A stretch of DNA of 64,000 bases. It comes from Xiheibacterium sp038325765. Its GTDB lineage: Bacteria; Myxococcota_A; Polyangia; Nannocystales; Nannocystaceae. The stretch is taken from assembly GCA_038325765.1 (NCBI GenBank), contig JBBQJI010000028.1, forward strand, positions 33,050 to 97,049. The letters run 5' to 3'. A program made the translations under genes and the position numbers. Shown here in pieces: positions 1 through 8,371 of this stretch (positions are counted from its first letter, which is position 1; every line of letters begins with the position of its first letter). Under the pieces are notes generated by a model, which ran no database searches, was not told the DNA's origin, and saw only the letters and a program-made list of their open reading frames with translations.

Positions 1-2
1 CC

Positions 3-869
3 ACCGGCGCCGATCCGCTGCGCAACTGGCGGGGTGGGATCCGCATCCGCGATCTGCAGTTCCGCTACAAGGACGCGGGCCCCGACGTGCTCCGCGGTCT
101 GTCGCTCGACGTCGCGCCCGGCGAGGTGATCGCGGTGGTCGGCCGCACCGGCTCGGGCAAGAGCAGCCTGGGCCGGGTACTCACGCGCTTCTACGACGGC
201 TATCGCGGCAACGTCGAGCTGCTCACCCCAGATGGCGCGGTGGAGCTCGCCGATGTGCCGCCCGTACAATTGCGGCGGCACGTGCTCATGGTGCAGCAGG
301 ACGTGTTCCTGTTCGACGACGACGTCGCCTTCAACGTCTCGCTGGGTGATCCCGACATCGCGGGCGACACCGGCCGCATCGAGCGGTCGCTGCAGGTCGT
401 GCAGGCCGACCAGGTCATCGCGGATCGCGGAGGTCTCGGGTTCACCGTCGGCGAGCGCGGCGGGAACCTCTCGGCCGGCGAGGCCCAGCTGCTCGCGTTC
501 GCGCGGGTCGCCGCGCGCCAGCCCACCTTGCTGATCCTCGACGAGGCCACCGCCTGCGTCGACAGCGTCACCGAGCAGAAGGTCCAGCGCGCGATCGAGA
601 CCCTGCTCGCGGGGCGGAGTGTGATCGTGATCGCGCACCGGCTGTCGACGATCCGCCGCGCGGATCGCATCGTCGTGTTGCGTCAGGGGGAGATCGCGGA
701 GATCGGCAGGCATGACGAGCTGATCGCGAGAAATGGGGTGTACGCGGCGATGATCGCCGCGGGGCTCGAGGAGGACGTGCCGCCGCCCGAGGATGGGACG
801 GAGGTGCGCGTCGCCACGGCCCAGGCGGCGATCGGGGATCCTGCGGCGAGCGATCCGTCGCCGGGTTGA
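3..869 (+). CDS. ABC transporter, C-terminal ATPase part (5' end outside window)
   Basis: The reading frame is open from the window edge, so the gene begins upstream. The visible 288 residues are a complete nucleotide-binding domain: Walker A GRTGSGKSS, Q-loop VQQDVFLFDDD, a variant signature LSAGEAQLL (Glu where LSGGQ has Gln), Walker B LLILDEAT and H-loop IAHRLST. The spacing and the tail ending GVYAAMIAAG are typical of fused permease-ATPase half-transporters (MsbA/peptidase-exporter type), so a membrane domain probably precedes it; the substrate cannot be judged. After the fold comes a roughly 35-residue Pro/Ala/Glu-rich tail. The last 202 bp of the gene are duplicated at 2705-2906. The stop lies 39 bp from the end of the convergent Uma2 gene. 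Confidence 0.9.
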   Translation, partial: TGADPLRNWRGGIRIRDLQFRYKDAGPDVLRGLSLDVAPGEVIAVVGRTGSGKSSLGRVLTRFYDGYRGNVELLTPDGAVELADVPPVQLRRHVLMVQQDVFLFDDDVAFNVSLGDPDIAGDTGRIERSLQVVQADQVIADRGGLGFTVGERGGNLSAGEAQLLAFARVAARQPTLLILDEATACVDSVTEQKVQRAIETLLAGRSVIVIAHRLSTIRRADRIVVLRQGEIAEIGRHDELIARNGVYAAMIAAGLEEDVPPPEDGTEVRVATAQAAIGDPAASDPSPG

Positions 870-916
870 CGCACGTCGGATCGCGGCGCCGGCAGCGACG
901 AAGCGGGCTCAGCTGC
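668..916 (+). repeat. Direct repeat A, copy 1 (ABC-gene 3' end plus intergenic)
   Basis: This 249-bp segment recurs ungapped at 2705-2953 (constant offset 2037) with six substitutions that I count by eye, about 97.6% identity. It covers the last 67 codons of the ABC gene, the gap and the final two codons of the convergent Uma2 gene. All six differences fall in the first two thirds, and the last roughly 85 bp are identical. Confidence 0.95.
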
Positions 917-1508
917 CCTCGGCGACCGCCTGCTCGAGCTCGCGCCACAGCTCGTCCACATCGAGCACGAGGCCAGGACAGCCGGGCACCGGCACGGTGC
1001 CCTCGGTGGTGCTCACCACGTGGACGTACTTTCCGTGCTCGTCGAGCTCGAGGATCTCGACGCTGCGCAGCTCGGGATCCACGAGCCAGTACCAGGCGAC
1101 GCCGAAGGCCGCGTACTCGGAGAGTTTGATGATGCGATCGCGGCGGGCGTCGGCCGGGGTGGAGGACACGACCTCGACCGCAATGCTGGGTGGAGTGCGC
1201 GCCGCCCCCTGGGCCGGTGGGCGGGCCGCTCCGCGCAGGAACACCGAGAGGTCGGGCATGCGCCCGGTGTCACCGCCTAGGTCGTACTTGAGGCCCGAGC
1301 CCACCACGCGGGCCTCGTGCGTGCGGCACCACGGCAGCAGCATGCCCATGAGCCATACCAGCGTCGCCTCGTGCACGTAGCTCGGCATCTCTTCCTCGAC
1401 GAGCACACCGCGCACGAGCTCGCCCGCGTCGTCTTCGGGCAGGCGCTCCCACTCCGCGAGGCTCAGCTTGCGTACCGCGGTCGGCTCGGCTCGGGCGCCC
1501 CACGTCAT
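909..1508 (-). CDS. Uma2 family (DUF820) PD-(D/E)XK nuclease-like protein
   Basis: The 199-residue length and motif order fit the Uma2 family: an N-terminal helix-strand part (LSLAEWERLP, VRGVLVEEE), then RMPDLSVFL with the motif Asp near residue 86, IAVEVVSS with Glu112, the helix IIKLSEYAAFGV and the diagnostic YWLVDPE. Family members have a restriction-endonuclease fold. They are abundant in cyanobacteria and myxobacteria and often occur in many copies in variable regions; cellular substrates are mostly unknown. The gene stands alone between the two copies of direct repeat A, and its last two codons lie inside copy 1. It converges on the ABC gene. The ATG start directly precedes the conserved N-terminal strand. 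Confidence 0.85.
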   Translation of the reverse strand: MTWGARAEPTAVRKLSLAEWERLPEDDAGELVRGVLVEEEMPSYVHEATLVWLMGMLLPWCRTHEARVVGSGLKYDLGGDTGRMPDLSVFLRGAARPPAQGAARTPPSIAVEVVSSTPADARRDRIIKLSEYAAFGVAWYWLVDPELRSVEILELDEHGKYVHVVSTTEGTVPVPGCPGLVLDVDELWRELEQAVAEGS

Positions 1509-1520
1509 CGGGTTGCAAGG

Positions 1521-2000
1521 CTAGCACGGGTCCCAGCGACTCGAGCGGTGTGGGGGGACCGCCGCGCCGATGGAACGATGTTCGATCCGAAGCGCGACGC
1601 CTCGGGGGAGTGACGGCCTGCGTGCCGCGCCGTCATGAAGCGCCCAAGCGCCGCTCAGGGCGCCTTGATCGCGGAGCACTCGCGGCGGCACCCAGCCGTC
1701 GATCGGCTCGGCCGAGACCGCCTGCATCTGCTTGCGGGCCACGCAGTCACTCCACGACCACGACGACGAGAGCTCTGGCACATGGGCGATCACTCCGCGT
1801 CCGGAACCGTAGCGATCCGCCGTCATGACGAACGCGTCCGACTCGGTGCGTCGCACGAAGATCAGCTCGTTCCACTCCACGCGTTGCACCTCTCCCGCGT
1901 CGTCGTTCGAGCAGGACGTCCCCTCGCGACTCGTTGCCGCCTCGTCGTCGAACACCAGCTCGCCGGTGCAGCTCGCACACGCGAGCCAAGCGAACGCCAC
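1521..2000 (-). pseudogene. Small lipoprotein, probably frameshifted at the 3' end
   Basis: From a GTG at 2000 the frame reads a short signal with a lipobox-like LACASC, then an acidic, Ser-rich segment and a plausible folded stretch containing VEWNELIFVRRTE and DCVARKQMQAV. I do not recognise the family. After DGWVPP the frame becomes Arg-rich and unconvincing, while the +1 frame gives a compact Cys-containing end that stops at 1655-1657, so a frameshift near 1690 is likely. The 5' part (1871-2012) is repeated at 3871-4012. An outer-membrane or periplasmic location would follow if the lipobox is used. Confidence 0.4.
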
Positions 2001-2012
2001 GCATCGACCCGG
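1871..2012. repeat. Repeat B, copy 1 (lipoprotein 5' region)
   Basis: This segment is related without gaps to 3871-4012 (constant offset 2000). The strongest stretch covers the lipobox-encoding bases. Roughly 85% of positions agree by eye, so this duplication is older than repeat A. Confidence 0.8.
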
Positions 2013-2140
2013 ACGGGGGAGCTGTCGATGTCGCGAACATGCCGTCACCACGCCTTCCACCTCGGCGAGGATCGCACGGGGGCAGGTGGCGCGCACGGCG
2101 GGGCGCTCGTGCAGCGTAGGTCGTGGCCGGCGGTGTTCGC

Positions 2141-2449
2141 TCAGATGTTGACGTCGGGCACACCTGCGAAGATCTCGAGGGGCACCCAACCCCGACACGG
2201 CACGATCTCGAAGCGCGGCTCGACGGGGCGGGGAGACCGAGGCGGTCACCGGTTCCTGGTGCGGGCGGACGCCGACTCACAGTCGAGAGGGCGGCTCGGC
2301 AGAGCGCTGCGTCCCGAACAGCTGGGCGGTCTCGTGGTTGCGCACCCACGGTGTGTCACCGTCGTCGAGCTCGACCAGCTCGGTGAGCTTCCCCGCCCCG
2401 TAGTCGCAGTGCTGGGTGATGCGGTAGCGATCGAACGGCGCCATCGTGC
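2141..2449 (-). pseudogene. Remnant ORFs of an unknown small-protein locus
   Basis: Two short protein-like stretches remain. From a GTG at 2449 a 57-residue frame (VSTMAPFDRYRITQHCDY... ending at 2277) follows the broken lipoprotein gene directly. Further on, 2141-2224 encodes an open 27-residue tail, EPRFEIVPCRGWVPLEIF..., with no start of its own. The tail resembles the end of the 1521-2000 product in its GWVP motif, which suggests decayed paralogues. No function can be assigned. Confidence 0.3.
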
Positions 2450-2707
2450 TCACCCCTGCGCCGCGAACTCGAGCTGGACCTCGCGGAACTCGCGATCGCT
2501 GTCCCGGTGCCGTTGCCCAGCGAGGAGATGACCTCGGCCACCAATGCGTCGGCGTCGTCGGGGTTCGCGGCGAAGTCGAGGTGCAAGAAGTAGGTCTGCA
2601 GGCAGCGCGCCTTCGGGCCCGGTGGCCGTCGCAGGGGGGACCCAGGGGCTCGAGGATGCGCAGCCGGACAGGATCGTCAACAGAGCCGGAATCAGTCGCG
2701 TCTTCAT
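2450..2707 (-). pseudogene. Lipoprotein gene with two compensating frameshifts
   Basis: The start is convincing: ATG at 2707 and MKTRLIPALLTILSGCASSS, a signal peptide with lipobox LSGC. After about residue 30 the same frame turns Arg-rich, whereas the neighbouring frame reads like real protein (CLQTYFLHLDFAANPDDADA, then AEVISSLGNGTGT). At about 2500 the first frame becomes plausible again (SDREFREVQLEFAAQG, stop at 2450). Two opposite indels, near 2620 and 2500, explain this. The ATG lies exactly at the left edge of direct repeat A copy 2, so the native upstream region was replaced. Confidence 0.5.
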
Positions 2708-2953
2708 CGTCGTGTTGCATCAGGGGGAGATCGCGGAGATCGGCAGGCATGACGAGCTGATCGCGAGAAATGGGGTGTACGCGGCGATGATCGCCGCGGG
2801 GCCCGAGGAGGACGTGCCGCCGACCGAGGATGGGACCGACGCGCGCGTCGCCACGGCCCAGGCGGCGATCGGGGATCCTGCGGCGAGCGATCCGTCGCCG
2901 GGTTGACGCACGTCGGATCGCGGCGCCGGCAGCGACGAAGCGGGCTCAGCTGC
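2705..2953 (+). repeat. Direct repeat A, copy 2, with a pseudogene fragment of the ABC ATPase
   Basis: This is a near-identical copy of 668-916. Positions 2705-2906 encode the last 67 residues of the ABC transporter (IVVLHQGEIAEIGRHDE... to the stop at 2904-2906) without Walker motifs or a native start, so it is a dead fragment. Its right edge (2953) lies in the last codons of a pentapeptide-repeat remnant and its left edge is the ATG of a broken lipoprotein gene. Confidence 0.9.
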
Positions 2954-3155
2954 ACATGAACTCGATCGCGCTGACCACAGCTGTCGCGGGAGAGCGCTCT
3001 CGCACTCGTTGGTCCGCAAACGATGCACCGCGGAACTTCGTGCCCGAGACGCTGCAGTTCGAGACCTCGCCCCGAAGGCTGCTGCAGGCCTCGAACGTGG
3101 ATTCGGCCAGATTTGCGTCGGTGAGCTTGCAGTCGACGAACTCACAGCCCTCGAC
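2946..3155 (-). pseudogene. C-terminal fragment of a pentapeptide-repeat protein
   Basis: The minus strand reads VEGCEFVDCKLTDANLAEST followed by further five-residue units (TKFRG, ASFAD) and stops at 2946. The A(D/N)LXX-like periodicity with F/L at the centre is that of the pentapeptide-repeat right-handed beta-helix. I see no ATG, GTG or TTG upstream in this frame that would make an intact gene; the frame runs into the 3' end of the next gene. It is best read as a gene tail left by rearrangement. Confidence 0.5.
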
Positions 3156-3159
3156 CTGG

Positions 3160-3561
3160 CTACCTCGTCCGCGCCCACCACCGCTGCAGTGCGGCGTGGC
3201 CGTCGTCGTCGGTTCCGAGGCGCATATGGCCCGCCGACGCGGTCGTCAACACCGTCGCCGGCCCACGCCACGCGACCGCGGCCCCATGTTCTTCGCGCTG
3301 CACCGAAACGATCTCCGCGCGGTGGATGACCCAACGCGGCGCGAGGGGAGTGACGACGAGAGCATCGTCGTAGAGATCGACGCGCGCGTTGCTCGTCCCG
3401 GACAGGATCCTCCACGGCGTAGAGCTGTGACGCACTGTCAGCCACGCCTGGTGACGACCCGCCCGGTGTCGGCGCGCGAAGCCGTCCGGTCGGCGCAAGA
3501 AGCGAAGCACCCATCCCATCAGACAGACGCCCAACAGCGCACCGGCAGCGAACTCCATCAT
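3160..3561 (-). CDS. Small membrane-anchored protein of unknown function
   Basis: A 133-residue protein. ATG codons at 3561 and 3558 are followed at once by a hydrophobic segment (AAGALLGVCLMGWVLRFL, residues 5-22) and then RRPDG, so the N-terminus is a single membrane anchor with a cytoplasmic basic flank. The soluble part contains strand-like VDLYDDALVVTPLAPRWVI and EIVSVQREE, reminiscent of PH-like bacterial domains, but this is only a structural impression. It is the only intact-looking ORF between 1509 and 4156 and may explain why this stretch has not been lost entirely. Confidence 0.5.
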   Translation of the reverse strand: MMEFAAGALLGVCLMGWVLRFLRRPDGFARRHRAGRHQAWLTVRHSSTPWRILSGTSNARVDLYDDALVVTPLAPRWVIHRAEIVSVQREEHGAAVAWRGPATVLTTASAGHMRLGTDDDGHAALQRWWARTR

Positions 3562-3649
3562 CGCGATCTTACCCGCCGACCGGCGGAAGGACAAACCCCA
3601 GGGCTTCAGCTGGCGATCTCGATGACGATCGGACCCGGTGCCCCCGTGA

Positions 3650-3868
3650 GGCGAAGATCTCGATATCACTGACCGCGAGCTGCGCCGAGAAGATCGCGCC
3701 GCCGGGTTACGGCACGACCTCGAAGCGGGCGGGTGTCGGGTGTTGCCGGAGGTCAGCTTCGGCGGCGCGACGCTGTATCTGGTGTCGCGGCCCATCCCGC
3801 CGCGCATCGCCGCGCTGCGCGGGCACCTGCTCGCGCAATTCTCCGCCCGCGGACGGGGGGCACGCTGA
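3650..3868 (+). pseudogene. C-terminal remnant of an unrecognised protein
   Basis: After a stop at 3647-3649 the plus strand reads an open 72-residue frame with no start codon: DITDRELRRED, then CRVLPEVSFGGATLYLVS and HLLAQFSARGRGAR, stop at 3866-3868. It has a balanced residue mix unlike the random Arg-rich frames around it. The opposite strand also contains short protein-like stretches (RFEVVP, SDIEIFAS), so the strand is uncertain. It is a fragment at most. Confidence 0.25.
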
Positions 3869-3870
3869 CT

Positions 3871-4012
3871 TCCACTCCACGAGTGGCACATCTCACGCGT
3901 CGTCATTCGAGCCGGACGTCCGATCGCGACTCGTCGTCGCCTCGTCGTCGAAGGCCAGCTCGCCGGTGCAGCTCGCACACGCGAGCCAAGCGACCGACAC
4001 GCATCGACCCGG
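3871..4012. repeat. Repeat B, copy 2
   Basis: Second copy of the lipoprotein 5' region at 1871-2012. Similarity stops sharply at 3871, just where the remnant of the plus-strand frame ends. Confidence 0.8.
3893..4000 (-). pseudogene. Truncated lipoprotein copy
   Basis: From a GTG at 4000 the frame repeats the LACASC lipobox and acidic segment of the 1521-2000 lipoprotein. It is cut by a TGA at 3893-3895 where the other copy has GGA, leaving only 35 residues. Homology continues for about 20 bp past the stop and then ends. Confidence 0.55.
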
Positions 4013-4156
4013 CGGGAAACGCGGGGGCCGCCGCTCCGGATCAGGACGCGATCTGCGAAATCGCGCACAAGCGTCGCGGTGCGGTGTCGTGCTGCTCCAG
4101 AGGTGACGTGCTTGTGACTTGAGCTGGGCTGCGCCGACGCCTAGCGTGGTCGCGCG

Positions 4157-6686
4157 GTGAGCAATGTACGGCCAGCGCACGACCGCGCCGAGACGAAGGA
4201 CATCGGCCGCTATCAGATTCTCGGGTTCGTCGGCCGCGGCGGCATGGCCGACGTGTATCTCGGCTCATCGCTGAGCATGGGCAGCGTACGAAAGCTGCTC
4301 GTGATCAAGCGGCTGCGCGCAGAGCTCGGCTCCGATCAGGACTTCGTCGCGATGTTCTTCGACGAGGCGCGACTCGCTGCTCGGATGGCGCACCCGAACG
4401 TCGTGCAGTCCTATGAGTTCGGCACCGAGGACGGGTTGCCGTTCATCGCGATGGAGTATCTCGACGGGCAACCGCTGCACCGTGTCCTCGCTCGGCTAGG
4501 CAGCGGTGTCAGCGTCGGGGCTCGTATGCGGGTGCTCGTCGACCTGCTCGCGGGCCTGCACTACACGCACGAGTTGACGGACTACGACGGCACGCCGATG
4601 AACGTCACCCACCGCGACGTGAACCCACAGAATGTGTTCGTCTCATACGACGGACACGTCAAGCTCGTCGACTTCGGCATCGCGAAGACGCACGACTCGC
4701 TCGCGCAGACGCGTCTTGGCATGTTCAAGGGCAAGCTGGCGTACATGGCACCCGAACAGGTGCGCGGCGAGGCAGTGGATCGGCGCGCGGACATCTTTGC
4801 GGTCGGGGGTCATGCTCGCCGAGTGCATCGCGTCGCGGCCGCTGTGGCCGGCGTCGCCCGAACTCGAGATCGCGAACCTTCTCGCCCACGGCTCGATCCC
4901 GTGGCCGATGACCGACCTGACCATCGCGCCGATGCTCGCGAAGATCGTAGACCAAGCCCTGGCGCCCGATCGCGACGATCGCTACGCGACCGCGGAGGCG
5001 ATGCGCGCGGATCTCTCGGCCCAGCTCGCGACCCGCGACGATGTGCCCTCCGAGGCGGAACTCGGAGCGCTCGTCAGCGAGGGTTTCGCGGACGAACGCC
5101 GGCTTCGGCGAGAGATGATCGGCCGCGGCCTGCGCTCGGCGATCGGCAACGAAGCGATCTCGTCGTTCCACGAAGAGGCGCAGCGGCCCGAGGACGTCAC
5201 GCGGAGAATCCCCGACGGCTCGTCGGTGACAGCGGCGGTCGAGGTCGGCGGTACGCGAGCGACGCGTCGCAAGCCCTCGCCGACGGTGCTCGCGCTCGTC
5301 GGCGGCAGTGCCCTCGCCATCGGCGCGTGGGCCGTGACCCGCGATCGCGACGAGGCCGTCACCTCGATCCCGCCCGCGCCTGCAGACGAAGCGGAGTTGG
5401 TGTCGCCTCAGGAGGTCGAGTCGGCACTCGCGGGACCTGGGGATCGCAGCGGCGCCACCGGCCGGATCGTCGCGCTCACCGGAGATCTCGAGAATGACGC
5501 GACGCTGCGCGCCGATGTCACGTATCGCCTCGAGCATTACATGTTCGTTGCCCCCGGAGTGACGCTGACGATCGAACCCGGGACAACGATTCTCGGCGAC
5601 GTCGAGACGCGCGGCACCCTCGTGATCCGGCCGGGTGGGCGCATCGTTGCCGACGGTACCGCGGAGCAACCGATCGTCTTCACGAGCTCGCGCCCCGCAG
5701 CCGAGCGCAGGTCCGGCGACTGGGGGGGCGTGCTACTGCTCGGTCGCGCGCCGACGAATGCGCATTCCGCCGACGGTCGCCCTGTGCACGGCCGTGTCGA
5801 AGGTCTCACGGAACGCGGCGCGTTCGGAGGCGACGATGCGAAGGACTCGAGTGGCACGCTGCGTTGGGTACGAATCGAGTACAGCGGCGTCGCGATCGGG
5901 CCGAACAACGAGATCAACGGGCTCACGCTCGCGGGCGTCGGCAGCGGGACGACGATCGACCACGTCGCAGTCCGCCGGACGTCCGACGATTGCTTCGAGT
6001 TCTTCGGCGGCACCGTCGACGCGCGCCATCTCTACTGCGAGTCGCCGGGCGATGACGCCTTCGACTGGGACCTCGGCTACCGGGGTCGTTTGCAGTTCCT
6101 GTTCGCCGTCGACATGCCGGAGGACTCGGGCGCGAACGGGATCGAGGGCGACAACGACGCCGATGGAACGAGCGTATCGCCACGCAGCGCGCCGACTGTC
6201 TTCAACGCGACGCTCTGTGGTCCGACCACGGGGCGCACGGGCGAACGGTACGGCATCCTCGCGCGCAGCGGCACGGCGGGGCGCATCGAAGGAGCGCTCG
6301 TCATCGGGTTCGACGCCGGCATCGACGTCCGAGGCGGCAACACGGCGCTCGAGCTGGAGCGATCCGTGTTCGTGTCGATGCACGCGGACTCCCTCGCATT
6401 CGCGGAGTCGGCCGACGAGGCCGACGACGGACCGCACGAAGACGACGACGAGGGCTTCGACGAGATGGCGCGGTTCGGCCCCCGCAACACGATGCGCATG
6501 GAACCATCGCCGAAATGCACGTCGGCGACCGCCGGCGAAGTCGTGGTACCCAGCGGGGAGCACTCCGCCGTGCAGCCGCCCGATGACGGCTGGTTCGACG
6601 TGACCGCGACGTTCGTCGGCGCTCACGGCGACGGCCACCGTTGGCTCGATCGCAGTGGTGAAGCGGCGCGTTGGCTCGGCGAGTAG
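4157..6686 (+). CDS. Ser/Thr protein kinase fused to a TM segment and a beta-helix-like exodomain; one-base frameshift
   Basis: The kinase domain has glycine loop GRGGMADVY (26-34), catalytic Lys51, HRDVNPQN with Asp154, DFG Asp172 and MAPEQ, the layout of myxobacterial Pkn kinases. At 4805-4809 a run of five Gs shifts the frame; with four Gs the protein continues (VGVMLAECIAS...) for 842 residues in total. After the kinase come a linker, one TM helix (VLALVGGSALAIGAW, about residue 380) and a roughly 390-residue domain with GVTLTIEPGTTILGD, GDWGGVLLLGRAP, VRIEYSG and NEINGLTLAGVGSGTTIDHV, as in secreted lipoproteins with right-handed beta-helix character. A cytoplasmic kinase with an outside sensor or binding part is inferred. 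The GTG start at 4157 fits the kinase N-terminus. Either the gene is inactive or the extra G is a sequencing error. Confidence 0.8.
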
Positions 6687-6778
6687 CCAGCAGGGCGCGT
6701 CGGGCACCCCCGTGCTGGTCCCTGTGGGCCCCGGCGAGTCGGGAATAACCGCGCGGGCACCTGCGGTAGTCGCCGACC

Positions 6779-8245
6779 GTGGCGAGCTTCCGTACCCGAA
6801 GAATCTCCTCCTGGCCGGCATACGCGGCCCTCGCGACCATCCTCGGCCCCGGCAGCGTGATCGCGCTAGCCGTCCCCACCGGCTGCAGCCGCGACGCCGC
6901 GGCGAGCATGCCCGCCGCCGAAGCAGACGCCGACGCCACGGCGATCGCCGCCGCGGTGGACTCCCTCGTCGGCAGCGGCGGCTCGACCGCCACGGCGACC
7001 GCCTACGATCCTCGGATCAGCCTCGCGCCGATGATCGAGCGCGTCGCGCCGCAGGTCGTCAGCGTGCACGCCGAGGGCAGGCGCACGCGCCCCACGCTGG
7101 GTCTGTTCGGCGGCGGCCCATCGCCGGGCATCCAGAGCCACGGCAGCGGCTTCGTCTACTCCACAGGCGGCCTGGTCGTCACCAACCAACATGTCGTCGA
7201 CGGCGCCGAGCGGGTGGTCGTGCGCACCCACGACGGCCGCGAGTTCCCCGCCACGGTGCTCGGCAGCGATCCCTCGACCGACCTCGCGCTGGTCCAGATC
7301 GAAGGCGCGAGCGGTCTGTCGGCGGCCGAGCTCGGCGAGAGCTCGGATGCGCGGGTCGGCGACTGGGTGGTGGCGATCGGCAGCCCGATGGGACTCGAGC
7401 ACTCGGCGTCGGTCGGCATCGTCTCGGCCAAGGGCCGCGGCAGCTTGGGCCTGTACGCCGATAGCTACCTCGATTTCCTGCAGACCGATGCCGACATCTC
7501 GCCCGGCAGCAGCGGCGGTCCGCTGTTCGATCTCGAGGGCCGCGTGATCGGCATCAACACCGCGGTCGGTCCCGCTGCCGGAGCCGGCTTCGCGATCCCG
7601 ATCGATCAGGCCAAGACGATCATCCCCAAGCTGCAGACCGGCGGCAAAGTCGTGCGCGGCTGGCTCGGCGCCGGCGGCAACGACGGCGCGGGCAGTCGGG
7701 GCGCCACGATCGGCCAGGTCTACGCCGGCACGCCCGCCGCCGCGGCAGGGCTGCGCGAGGGCGACTTGGTGACCAAGGTCGACGGCAAGCCCGTGCGTGG
7801 CTTCGACGATCTGCGCTCGCGCATCGCCGACCTCGAGCCCGGTCACACCGCACTGCTCGAGGTCACCCGTGACGGCAGCACGCTAGAGCTACCCACGGTG
7901 CTCGCCGAGCGCCCCGCCGCCGACGCCCTGGACGGACTGCGACGCGCACCGTTGGCCGAGCCCGAGCCGCCGATTGCCCCGGCGGCGCCGCGGGCTGCGG
8001 GCGAAAGGCTCGGCGTGCAGGTCACCCAGGGCGACGACGGTCTCACCGTCGCGCGCGTCGAAGAGGGATCGATCGCCGCGCGCATCGGCCTGCAGCCGGG
8101 CGACCTCGTGCGTCGCATCAACGGTGCGCCGATCGGCAGCGCCGCCGACGTCACCGATGCGGTCGCGAGCGACGCTGCGCGCTTGAGCGTCGACGTGGTG
8201 CGCGAGGGTTCGGTCGTCACGCTGAGCATGCGCCGCGCACCGTAG
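6779..8245 (+). CDS. HtrA/DegP-type serine protease with two PDZ domains
   Basis: 488 residues. The N-terminus has a hydrophobic stretch (AALATILGPGSVIALAVPTG) followed by CSRD, so it is exported and may be lipidated at this Cys. The trypsin-like domain shows the triad His138 (TNQHVVDG), Asp168 (TDLALVQ) and Ser245 (PGSSGGPLF). Two PDZ domains follow, at about 305-375 (GLREGDLVTKVDGKPV) and 400-488 (GLQPGDLVRRINGAPI). DegP, DegQ and DegS relatives degrade or refold misfolded envelope proteins in the periplasm. The GTG start gives a complete signal region. The gene stands alone, 92 bp after the kinase gene; the Ala-rich linker between signal and protease is long. Confidence 0.88.
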   Translation: MASFRTRRISSWPAYAALATILGPGSVIALAVPTGCSRDAAASMPAAEADADATAIAAAVDSLVGSGGSTATATAYDPRISLAPMIERVAPQVVSVHAEGRRTRPTLGLFGGGPSPGIQSHGSGFVYSTGGLVVTNQHVVDGAERVVVRTHDGREFPATVLGSDPSTDLALVQIEGASGLSAAELGESSDARVGDWVVAIGSPMGLEHSASVGIVSAKGRGSLGLYADSYLDFLQTDADISPGSSGGPLFDLEGRVIGINTAVGPAAGAGFAIPIDQAKTIIPKLQTGGKVVRGWLGAGGNDGAGSRGATIGQVYAGTPAAAAGLREGDLVTKVDGKPVRGFDDLRSRIADLEPGHTALLEVTRDGSTLELPTVLAERPAADALDGLRRAPLAEPEPPIAPAAPRAAGERLGVQVTQGDDGLTVARVEEGSIAARIGLQPGDLVRRINGAPIGSAADVTDAVASDAARLSVDVVREGSVVTLSMRRAP

Positions 8246-8371
8246 ACGCGCGGCGGCCCGAATCGCGCGAGCCCCCGCTGCGGGCGCGAGGCCGCGCACG
8301 GCAGGTCACGTGCGCGCCCCAGCCGCTCGCCTTGTCCGCCACCGCCTTCGCCCTTATGCTCCGCCGCACAG

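Noticed and set aside
2705..2906. Second ABC transporter gene
   Set aside because: Only the last 67 residues are present, with no Walker motifs and no start.
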